64,000 nt of DNA. Origin: Flagellimonas chongwuensis. GTDB taxonomy: Bacteria; Bacteroidota; Bacteroidia; Flavobacteriales; Flavobacteriaceae. A program made the position numbers and the translations under genes. The stretch spans positions 1,054,001-1,118,000 of the forward strand of contig NZ_WYET01000004.1 of the NCBI RefSeq assembly GCF_013376415.1. Reading direction: 5' to 3'. Of the stretch, positions 56,825-64,000 are shown piece by piece; within the stretch, counting starts at the first letter, position 1; each line of letters opens with the position of its first letter. The notes beneath the pieces were generated by a model. It made no database searches and was not told the origin of the DNA. It saw only the letters and a program-made list of their open reading frames with translations.

Positions 56825-59800
56825 GTGAGAAGGGAAAAGAAAAAATATATCCGCGTAATCATATTTATTATTTTTTGTTTGGGTCTATTCCATTTGGGCA
56901 TTGCCCAAGAGGAAAACAGTATCAATTTGTCTGGGGAATGGTCCGTGAGCTTGGAGCATTATTCTGGCGATGAGGGCAGCTTGGAGGATATCAAAAACAA
57001 GCACGGGAAAATCGATTTGCCGGGCACTTTGGCAGAACATGGTTTTGGCATTGAAACAACAGGTGCCTCCAAAGGGGTTTTGACCCCTACCCATAAATTT
57101 ATTGGAACAGCCAGTTATAAGAAACATATTGATATTCCAAAGGAATGGAAAAACAAAAAAATCCTCCTTTTTTTAGAAAGGGTCTTATGGCAGTCCCAGG
57201 TTTACATTGACGGAACACCCTTAAGCACGCAAAACGCCTTGGGCACACCCCATATCCACAATTTGGGAAAATTATCCATTGGCCCACATGAACTGGAAGT
57301 AAGGGTAAACAACGACATGATCTTCAATATTGGAGACAAAGGCCATGCCTATAGTGAATCCACCCAGACCATTTGGAACGGCTTGGTAGGTGCTATCAAA
57401 TTACAATCCAAAGATCCAAGCCACATAAAAGCCTTGAAGACCATACCGAATATTGATGACGACCAATTAAAAATAGTTTTGGATGTAGAGGCGGAACTAT
57501 CAGAAAAGACAAAGATCCAAATAGCAATTGAAGATATCGGATCACATCAAGTACTGTTGAAAAAGATGGTTCGTGCCGAATTGTTGCAAGGAAAACACCA
57601 TCAAGAAATCATACTAGACCTCAAAGGCAAACTAAAAAAGTGGAGTGAGTTCGACCCCAATGTCTATAGATTGAAAGCATCCTTAAGCTCCAAGAGTTCC
57701 TTTGATACAAAAGAAACGGAATTTGGGTTCAGGGAAGTTGATCATGATGGCACCCATGTTCTCATCAATGGAAAACCCATATTTCTGAGAGGGAATCTCG
57801 ATAACGTGCACTTCCCCTTGACAGGCTATCCATCCACAAAATTGGAGGATTGGGAGAATATCTTCAAAACCTATAAGGATTATGGCCTCAATCATGTACG
57901 ATTCCATTCGTGGTGCCCCCCTGAAGCAGCTTTTAAAGCAGCGGACAGAATCGGGATATATATTCAGGCTGAGGCTTCGGTATGGATAGATTCTTGGATG
58001 AATGAGGACATGGTGGCAAAGGGAAGACCTGAAATGGAGACCAAAGGACACCCCAAAGGATTGGGGTACAATTCTGAACGTGATGAATGGGTACAAGCCG
58101 AGATGAACCGAGTGGTGGAATATTATGGAAACCACCCATCATTTATCATGTTTTGCATAGGCAACGAATTGGGAAGTTCTAACTTCGACCAGATAAAAAC
58201 CTGGATCGGTGATCTAAAGAAGAAAGATGATAGAAGGTTGTATTCAGGGTCCACGGCCCGTCAGATAACGGACCAAGATGATTTTGTGGTCACCCATCTT
58301 GTACAGAACGTAGGTTGGACCAGAGGATTGAACGGTGCCCACACGAATTGGGATTTTGAAAAGGCCTATTCCCAAATGGACATTCCCACTTTGGCCCATG
58401 AAATAGGACAATGGCCCGTTTATCCCAAATGGAGCGAAATAGATAAATATACGGGAGTGCTGAAGGCAAGAAACCTGCAAGAGTTCAAGGAAGTGGCACA
58501 GAAAAACGGCATTGTCGACCAAGATGAAAAGTTCCACAAAGCTTCCGGTGCATTGAACCAGATCATGTACAAATACGAAATAGAATCTTTCCTGAGGACC
58601 AAGAGCTGTGCAGGGATACAGTTATTGAGCATGCAGGACTATCAAGGCCAGGGAGAGGCTTTGGTCGGGTGGTTGGATGTTTTTTGGGACAACAAGGGCA
58701 TTACCACCCCAAAAGAATTCAAAGAGCACCATAGTGAAGCCGTGCCATTGTTGCGCATGGAGAAGTTCGTTTGGGAAAGTGGGGAACTGTTTCGGGCGAA
58801 CGTCCAGCTTTCCCACTACGGAAACCATTCTATAAAAGATGCCATTGCAACGGGTAAGATCACAACAAAAGAAGGGAAGGTATTGCTCCAAAAAGAATGG
58901 GACTTGGAAGAGGTCGCAATCGCAGATTTGCAAGATGTCGGTACCATGGAACTGGAATTGGGCAGCATCCAAAAAGCCCAAGAACTGAACATTGAAGTGG
59001 CCATTAAAGACACACCATATGTAAACCATTGGAGCATTTGGGTATTTCCTTCAAAATTACCACTGCTCAATAACGAAGATGTGGTGATAGTGGACGAAAT
59101 GGACACCAACACGCTGGAATTGCTCAACAAAGGGACCAAGGTTTTATTGATGGCCCATGATTTGGGCACCCAAAAGAACAGTGTTCCCTTTAACTTTTAT
59201 CCACTTTACTGGTCCTATACCTATTTTCCCGGCCAGGGAAAAACAAGTCTGGGAATGCTCATTGACGACAAGCATCCGGCACTTGCTCAATTTCCGACTT
59301 CCTTCCACAGTGATTGGCAATGGGAACCATTTGACAAAAAAGCCAAGGGCTTTGTATTGAACAGCATGCCATCTGCATACAAACCCATTGTACAATTGGT
59401 GGATGATTTTCATAGGAACAACAAGGAGGGGTTGATATTTGAATTTAAGGTAGGCCAAGGAAAGTTATTGGTTTGCGGGTTTGACCTCAATGGGGAAAAC
59501 GTGGTGGCCAAACAATTAAAGCAAAGCCTTTTATCCTATATGTCTTCGGATAATTTCAATCCTCAAGAAGCCGTTTCCCCTGCTTTTTTAATTGAAAATT
59601 TCTCCAATGCCCCGGAAGAGGACCAGAAAACCAACACGCTATTAAGGGTGAAGGCCGCGGATTTGGCCAAACCCAACACGGAGCAAAATGTTTGGTCAAA
59701 AGATGTGGATAAGATTGAGATCAAGGACAAAAACACAGACTATTCGGTACGCTTGGACAGACTCGTTGCCAATCAAGGTGTTTCAGTTTGGCAAGGAAAT

Positions 59801-60064
59801 AAAATAGAGGTCAACATTGATTGTCCAGATGGGTTTTTAGGAACTTTGTATGTCCTTTTGGAAAATATGGGAAATGAAAGTGACCCTGTTGTCCTGGAAT
59901 TCGAAGGCAGGAAAAATAGTATATCACCAAAGCCCCACGATAGTAAATGGGTAAAATTCCATGTAATGCGGGAGGACAGCAATGACGGAAAACTAAAGTT
60001 AAAGGGGTTTGCAAGAAAGGACAAGAACATCTCTATTTCGCAAATAATCCTTAATCAGGAATAA
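56825..60064 (+). CDS. GH2-family glycoside hydrolase (beta-galactosidase-like)
   Basis: A secreted 1079-residue enzyme. The start is a GTG at 56825-56827, supported by an AAAGGG ribosome-binding site five bases before it and by the export signal (about 1-27, FHLGIAQ) it yields. The order is GH2 sugar-binding jelly roll (about 33-195), immunoglobulin-like domain (200-300), TIM barrel (about 305-620) and a long C-terminal region of several beta domains. The acid/base is Glu448 in MFCIGNELG and the nucleophile Glu526 in TLAHEIGQW. Specificity could be beta-galactosidase, beta-mannosidase or other; the barrel is rather divergent. It lies in the fucosylated-glycan operon. Confidence 0.9.
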   Translation: MRREKKKYIRVIIFIIFCLGLFHLGIAQEENSINLSGEWSVSLEHYSGDEGSLEDIKNKHGKIDLPGTLAEHGFGIETTGASKGVLTPTHKFIGTASYKKHIDIPKEWKNKKILLFLERVLWQSQVYIDGTPLSTQNALGTPHIHNLGKLSIGPHELEVRVNNDMIFNIGDKGHAYSESTQTIWNGLVGAIKLQSKDPSHIKALKTIPNIDDDQLKIVLDVEAELSEKTKIQIAIEDIGSHQVLLKKMVRAELLQGKHHQEIILDLKGKLKKWSEFDPNVYRLKASLSSKSSFDTKETEFGFREVDHDGTHVLINGKPIFLRGNLDNVHFPLTGYPSTKLEDWENIFKTYKDYGLNHVRFHSWCPPEAAFKAADRIGIYIQAEASVWIDSWMNEDMVAKGRPEMETKGHPKGLGYNSERDEWVQAEMNRVVEYYGNHPSFIMFCIGNELGSSNFDQIKTWIGDLKKKDDRRLYSGSTARQITDQDDFVVTHLVQNVGWTRGLNGAHTNWDFEKAYSQMDIPTLAHEIGQWPVYPKWSEIDKYTGVLKARNLQEFKEVAQKNGIVDQDEKFHKASGALNQIMYKYEIESFLRTKSCAGIQLLSMQDYQGQGEALVGWLDVFWDNKGITTPKEFKEHHSEAVPLLRMEKFVWESGELFRANVQLSHYGNHSIKDAIATGKITTKEGKVLLQKEWDLEEVAIADLQDVGTMELELGSIQKAQELNIEVAIKDTPYVNHWSIWVFPSKLPLLNNEDVVIVDEMDTNTLELLNKGTKVLLMAHDLGTQKNSVPFNFYPLYWSYTYFPGQGKTSLGMLIDDKHPALAQFPTSFHSDWQWEPFDKKAKGFVLNSMPSAYKPIVQLVDDFHRNNKEGLIFEFKVGQGKLLVCGFDLNGENVVAKQLKQSLLSYMSSDNFNPQEAVSPAFLIENFSNAPEEDQKTNTLLRVKAADLAKPNTEQNVWSKDVDKIEIKDKNTDYSVRLDRLVANQGVSVWQGNKIEVNIDCPDGFLGTLYVLLENMGNESDPVVLEFEGRKNSISPKPHDSKWVKFHVMREDSNDGKLKLKGFARKDKNISISQIILNQE

Positions 60065-60083
60065 ATATTTGATAGATAAATAA

Positions 60084-62405
60084 ATGAAAATCATATATAA
60101 AATAGGCCTATTGGCAGTAGCTTCAACACTGATGCTATGCAAGGAAACCTCACAAAAAGTGTTCACGGAGAATGACATCTCCATCATACCAAAACCAAAC
60201 GATGTCCAATTGGGCGACGGCCAATTTGAATTTAATAACGACACTAAATTGGTAGTGATCAATGAGAACCAAAAAGCAGTTTCAGAAATATTGGCTGACC
60301 GCTTTCGGCAAATTGTAGGCTACCAAATGGAGATTGTCGGAGAGATGCCCTCTTCCAATTACATCCATTTTGTTTATGATGAAAAAGTAAATGATGAGGC
60401 CTATGAACTTGTAGTGGAAAAGAAAGGAATAAACATCTACGCCAAGGACAACGGCGGATTTTTATATGCCATTGAAACCATATTCCAGCTTTTGCCCCCG
60501 ACAATTGAAGATAACAATGCAGCCTCGCAATGGGTTATCCCGTCCGTTCACATAAAGGACGGGCCAAGATTTCAACACAGGGGTGTCATGCTCGATCTCT
60601 CAAGACATTTTTTTGGAAAGGATTACATAAAAAAGACCATCGACCGCTTGGCCATGCACAAGTTCAATGTATTGCACCTGCATTTGGTGGATGACCAAGG
60701 ATGGCGAATCGAAATCAAGAAGTATCCCAAACTTACTGAAGTTGGTGCTTGGCGGGTAGACCAAGAGGATGCCCCGTGGAACGGTAGAAAAATCAATGAC
60801 CCCAGTGCAAAGGGCACTTACGGAGGGTATTTAACACAAGATGAACTCAAGGAAATAGTGGCCTATGCCCAGAACAGGAATATTGAGATAATCCCTGAAA
60901 TAGAAATGCCTGCCCATGTCAGTTCGGCCATTGCTTCCTATCCGGAATTGGCCTGTTTTGATCAAGACATCGCGGTACCTTCAGGTGGCCTATGGCCCAT
61001 AACGGATATTTACTGTGCCGGAAAGGAAACCACATTCACTTTTTTGGAAGATGTATTGGACGAAGTGATGGAAATCTTCCCATCTTCCTATATCCATATC
61101 GGAGGGGATGAGGCAACAAAGACAAATTGGAAAAAATGTCCCCACTGCCAAAAAAGAATCAAAGAGGAAGGACTGAAGGATGTGGATGAACTGCAGAGTT
61201 ACTTCGTAAAGAGAATTGAAAAATATATCAACTCCAAGGGCAAAAAATTGATCGGTTGGGATGAGATTTTGGAAGGTGGCCTGGCCCCTGAGGCAACGGT
61301 CATGAGTTGGAGGGGCACCGAAGGAGGCCTGAAAGCGGCCCAAGAAGGCCATGATGTTATAATGACCCCTGAATCCTATTGCTATTTTAATTTCTACCAA
61401 GGCCCACAGGATTTGGAGCCTTTGGCCTTCAATGCCTATCTTCCGTTGAGCAAAGTCTACCAGTTTGAACCCATGGTTGACGATTTAAAACCGGAAGAGG
61501 CCGAACATATATTGGGCGGTCAGGCAAATCTTTGGTCCGAATACATTACGACTCCCGAAGCATCGGAATATATGCTGTACCCCCGTTTGTCAGCAATGTC
61601 CGAAGTACTGTGGAGCAAAAAGGAGTCCAGAGACTGGAAAGATTTCACAAGACGGCTAGAAAAACAGTTTGAACGCTATGACAGCATGGGCATCAACTAT
61701 TCCAAAAGTGCTTATTTGATAACCTCAACGGCCACGGTTGATATGGATAAAAATGAAATATCGCTATTGCTGGCCAATGAATTTCCAGACCCCGACATCC
61801 GTTATGTGCTGGGAAATGATGAATTGGACGAAGAGAGCGAACAATACACCGCACCTATAAAAATTTCAGAAACAACGGTTGTCAAAGCTTCACTTTTCAA
61901 GAACGGAGAACCTGTCGGAAGAATCTTTACCGATACCATTAAATTTCACAAGGCCTTTGCCAAAAAGTTGGATTTCAAAAAACCATACAATAAAAATTAC
62001 ACGGGAGACGGCCCTCTTTCATTGGTAAATGCTATAAGGGGATCGAGAAATTTCCATGATGGCCAATGGCAAGCTTGGATACCCCATGATATGGAAGTGG
62101 TCATCAATCTTGAAGAACCGCAGCAAATCCATGAAGTCATATTGGGAACCTTGGAAAATCAGGGGGCCGGTATCCACTACCCCACCTCGGTATCCGTGGC
62201 CGTGTCAACCGATGGAAAAAATTTCAACGAAGTGGGCAAATATGATAGAGCGTTCAGGGTAAATCCAAATGCTGAATCAATGGACATCAACATCAATTTT
62301 GATACAACCACCGCTCAATACATAAGGGTAATCGCCACGAACTTAAAAAAAAGCCCCATAGGTGGGAGTTCCTGGTTGTTCGTGGATGAAATTTTAGTAA
62401 ACTAA
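60084..62405 (+). CDS. GH20 beta-N-acetylhexosaminidase lipoprotein
   Basis: A 773-residue enzyme with a likely lipoprotein signal (Cys19 in TLMLCKET). It has the GH20b N-terminal domain (about 30-160) and a catalytic barrel (about 163-510) with HLHLVDDQGWRIEI and the catalytic pair Asp342-Glu343 in IHIGGDEATKTNW. A chitobiase C-like domain follows, and an F5/8-type domain at the end. It removes terminal GlcNAc or GalNAc by substrate-assisted catalysis. With two fucosidases and GH2 next to it, it points to N-glycan, mucin-like or other animal- or algal-type glycoconjugates. It starts 19 bp after the GH2 gene. Confidence 0.95.
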   Translation: MKIIYKIGLLAVASTLMLCKETSQKVFTENDISIIPKPNDVQLGDGQFEFNNDTKLVVINENQKAVSEILADRFRQIVGYQMEIVGEMPSSNYIHFVYDEKVNDEAYELVVEKKGINIYAKDNGGFLYAIETIFQLLPPTIEDNNAASQWVIPSVHIKDGPRFQHRGVMLDLSRHFFGKDYIKKTIDRLAMHKFNVLHLHLVDDQGWRIEIKKYPKLTEVGAWRVDQEDAPWNGRKINDPSAKGTYGGYLTQDELKEIVAYAQNRNIEIIPEIEMPAHVSSAIASYPELACFDQDIAVPSGGLWPITDIYCAGKETTFTFLEDVLDEVMEIFPSSYIHIGGDEATKTNWKKCPHCQKRIKEEGLKDVDELQSYFVKRIEKYINSKGKKLIGWDEILEGGLAPEATVMSWRGTEGGLKAAQEGHDVIMTPESYCYFNFYQGPQDLEPLAFNAYLPLSKVYQFEPMVDDLKPEEAEHILGGQANLWSEYITTPEASEYMLYPRLSAMSEVLWSKKESRDWKDFTRRLEKQFERYDSMGINYSKSAYLITSTATVDMDKNEISLLLANEFPDPDIRYVLGNDELDEESEQYTAPIKISETTVVKASLFKNGEPVGRIFTDTIKFHKAFAKKLDFKKPYNKNYTGDGPLSLVNAIRGSRNFHDGQWQAWIPHDMEVVINLEEPQQIHEVILGTLENQGAGIHYPTSVSVAVSTDGKNFNEVGKYDRAFRVNPNAESMDININFDTTTAQYIRVIATNLKKSPIGGSSWLFVDEILVN

Positions 62406-62417
62406 CAATACAGACCC

Positions 62418-63902
62418 ATGCAAAAATTAGCATTGATATTCATATTTCTCTGTTCGGCCATTTTATCCGGGCAGGCCATTTATGAGGATGAGAGGTATGT
62501 ACCCGAAACGGATACATTGGTTTTACAGAACCTTGGGCATTGGCAGGATAAAAAGTTTGGATTGCTGATGCACTGGGGCGCGTATAGCCAATGGGGCATC
62601 GTGGAATCTTGGTCGCTATGTCCAGAAGACTACGGCTGGTGCGAACGTAACAAGGGAAGCGACCCTCAAAACTATTTTCAATATGTAAAAGATTATGAAG
62701 CGCTAAAGAACACGTTCAACCCCATAAAATTCAATCCTGAAAATTGGGCAAAGGCAGCTGAATACGCTGGAATGAAATATATGGTTTTCACCACCAAACA
62801 CCATGATGGATTTTCAATGTTCGATAGCAAATACACCGATTATAAGGTTACCGATGCGGCATGTCCCTTTAGTACCCATCCGAGGGCGAACATTACCAAA
62901 GAAGTTTTTGATGCTTTCAGGAAGAATGATTTTTGGGTCGGCGCCTATTTTTCCAAACCCGATTGGAACCATGATAATTATTGGGACCCCAATTTTCCCC
63001 CATTCGATAGAAATGTGAATTACGACCCTGCCCTATACCCTGAAAAGTGGCAAAAGTATGTGGATTTCACCCATAACCAAATCCTTGAACTGTTGACCGA
63101 TTATGGAGATGTGGATATTCTATGGTTGGATGGTGGCTGGGTTCGTAAAAGAGATCAACAAAATATCGATGAAAATTATGCTGAAAAATTCTTGGAAAAC
63201 AAGGCAAACAATGGGTTCATCAAACATAGGATTGTAAATCAAGACATCAATATGGACGAATTGGTGGTCAAGGCACGCCAAAAACAACCGGGTCTCATTG
63301 TCGTGGATCGCGCGGTCCATGGCAAGAACCAAAACTACCTTACTCCTGAAAACAGGGTGCCAGAGAAGACTTTACCCTATCCCTGGGAATCCTGTATCAT
63401 TTCGGGTGGAGGTTGGTCCCATACCCCAAATGCAGAGTACATGACAGGGAGGGAGGGCATCCATATGCTCATAGATATTGTGGCCAAAGGAGGCAACCTC
63501 TTGTTAAACATAGCCCCGGGACCTGATGGCGAATGGCAACAGGGGGCATATGATCTGTTGAAAGCTTATGGTGATTGGATGAAGGTAAATGAGTCTGGAA
63601 TTTATAACACCCGGCCCATTGCCCCGTTCAAAGAAGATAATATCTGTATGACCCAAAATAAAGAAGGCAATATTTTTCTATTCTATATGGCGAAGGATGA
63701 TGAAAATAAAGTGCCGGCCGAGCTACAGATAACATCCATTGATCCTAAAGCCGGTACCAAGATTACAATGTTAGGTTCGGATGAAGCGTTGAGATGGAAA
63801 AAAATGAACAAAGGTTTTAAAATTACAATTCCCGAAAAATTACGAAATAATCTACCTTGCAAAGAGGCATGGACATTTAAAATAGAGGAGATAAACCACT
63901 AA
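62418..63902 (+). CDS. GH29 alpha-L-fucosidase (second copy)
   Basis: A secreted 494-residue enzyme with a signal peptide (about 1-19, LSGQA). GH29 features are FGLLMHWGAYSQWGIVES, FTTKHHDGFSMFD and the nucleophile Asp238 in VDILWLDGGWV. It has a short C-terminal beta domain and no discoidin modules, unlike the first fucosidase, so the two probably act on different linkages or at different places. It lies 12 bp after GH20 and 17 bp before the fuconate dehydratase gene, in the same operon. Confidence 0.93.
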   Translation: MQKLALIFIFLCSAILSGQAIYEDERYVPETDTLVLQNLGHWQDKKFGLLMHWGAYSQWGIVESWSLCPEDYGWCERNKGSDPQNYFQYVKDYEALKNTFNPIKFNPENWAKAAEYAGMKYMVFTTKHHDGFSMFDSKYTDYKVTDAACPFSTHPRANITKEVFDAFRKNDFWVGAYFSKPDWNHDNYWDPNFPPFDRNVNYDPALYPEKWQKYVDFTHNQILELLTDYGDVDILWLDGGWVRKRDQQNIDENYAEKFLENKANNGFIKHRIVNQDINMDELVVKARQKQPGLIVVDRAVHGKNQNYLTPENRVPEKTLPYPWESCIISGGGWSHTPNAEYMTGREGIHMLIDIVAKGGNLLLNIAPGPDGEWQQGAYDLLKAYGDWMKVNESGIYNTRPIAPFKEDNICMTQNKEGNIFLFYMAKDDENKVPAELQITSIDPKAGTKITMLGSDEALRWKKMNKGFKITIPEKLRNNLPCKEAWTFKIEEINH

Positions 63903-63919
63903 ATATATTTACATACTTA

Positions 63920-64000
63920 ATGGAAAAATTACTAATAACCGCAGTCGAGACCAAAGATGTACGATTCCCTACCAGTGCTTCATTGGACGGGTCGGATGCG
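63920..64000 (+). CDS. L-fuconate dehydratase-like protein, N-terminal part (partial)
   Basis: Only 27 codons are in the window. They encode MEKLLITAVETKDVRFPTSA followed by SLDGSDA, which is typical of the N-terminus of L-fuconate dehydratases of the enolase superfamily (the DVRFPTSxxLDGSDA segment). This cytosolic enzyme converts L-fuconate to 2-keto-3-deoxy-L-fuconate in the non-phosphorylating fucose pathway. Its place right after two alpha-fucosidases makes the call plausible; the remainder lies outside the window. Confidence 0.75.
   Translation, partial: MEKLLITAVETKDVRFPTSASLDGSDA

Overview
The window is about 64 kb of a bacterial chromosome from the Bacteroidota, almost certainly a marine-type Flavobacteriaceae. 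The evidence is four SusC/SusD pairs, lipoproteins with flavobacterial N-termini, Bacteroidota-type regulators (a hybrid two-component system, FecI/FecR, a SusR-like TPR protein, LytS/LytR) and several matches to the Bacteroidota -7 element TAnnTTTG. No tRNA, rRNA, CRISPR array or intact insertion sequence was seen. All family calls are from reading the protein sequences; no database search was run.

Layout. (1) 0.2-11 kb, minus strand: polysaccharide utilisation locus (PUL) A: SusC, SusD, a ConA-like/TolB-propeller protein and a ThuA-domain protein, preceded by a hybrid two-component regulator (HTCS). It has no recognisable glycoside hydrolase. (2) 11.2-13 kb: a YghZ-type aldo/keto reductase and a divergent Crp/Fnr regulator. 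(3) 13-29.3 kb: PUL B. A divergent ECF sigma factor and FecR anti-sigma precede a long minus-strand series: SusC with STN domain, SusD, GMC oxidoreductase, gluconate-2-dehydrogenase-subunit-3 protein with a Tat signal, two ThuA proteins, a leucine-rich-repeat protein, a CBM9/DUF5916 outer-membrane protein and a GH5-CBM enzyme. (4) 30-32.6 kb: a secreted two-repeat protein and a LytS/LytR pair. (5) 33-44.4 kb: PUL C, a textbook alpha-glucan (starch/maltodextrin) locus with GH97, GH13, SusE, SusD, SusC and a divergent SusR-like regulator. (6) 45-64 kb: PUL D, plus strand, behind an AraC regulator: SusC, SusD, a large FG-GAP/ASPIC lipoprotein, two GH29 fucosidases, GH2, GH20 and the beginning of an L-fuconate dehydratase. 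It is built for a fucosylated, hexosamine-containing glycan.

The most interesting system is PUL B, seen together with PUL A. A Tat-exported small subunit and an unsignalled GMC flavoprotein carrying three cysteines in a 3Fe-4S-like motif match the architecture of FAD sugar (glucoside-3-) dehydrogenases. They sit in a SusCD operon with two ThuA proteins, a family linked to 3-keto-sugar metabolism. This suggests a periplasmic oxidative route of glycan breakdown, switched by trans-envelope FecI/FecR signalling. PUL A, with its own ThuA and no hydrolase, may be a sister locus.

Other points: a one-base homopolymer frameshift (C run 56048-56052) separates the C-terminal domains of the first fucosidase. 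A degenerate TraN/DUF4138-like fragment lies at 32.6-33.0 kb, just downstream of the alpha-glucan PUL. A gene-poor stretch with short ORFs (44.4-45.1 kb) lies on its other side. Strong hairpins follow the SusD or SusE gene in three PULs.
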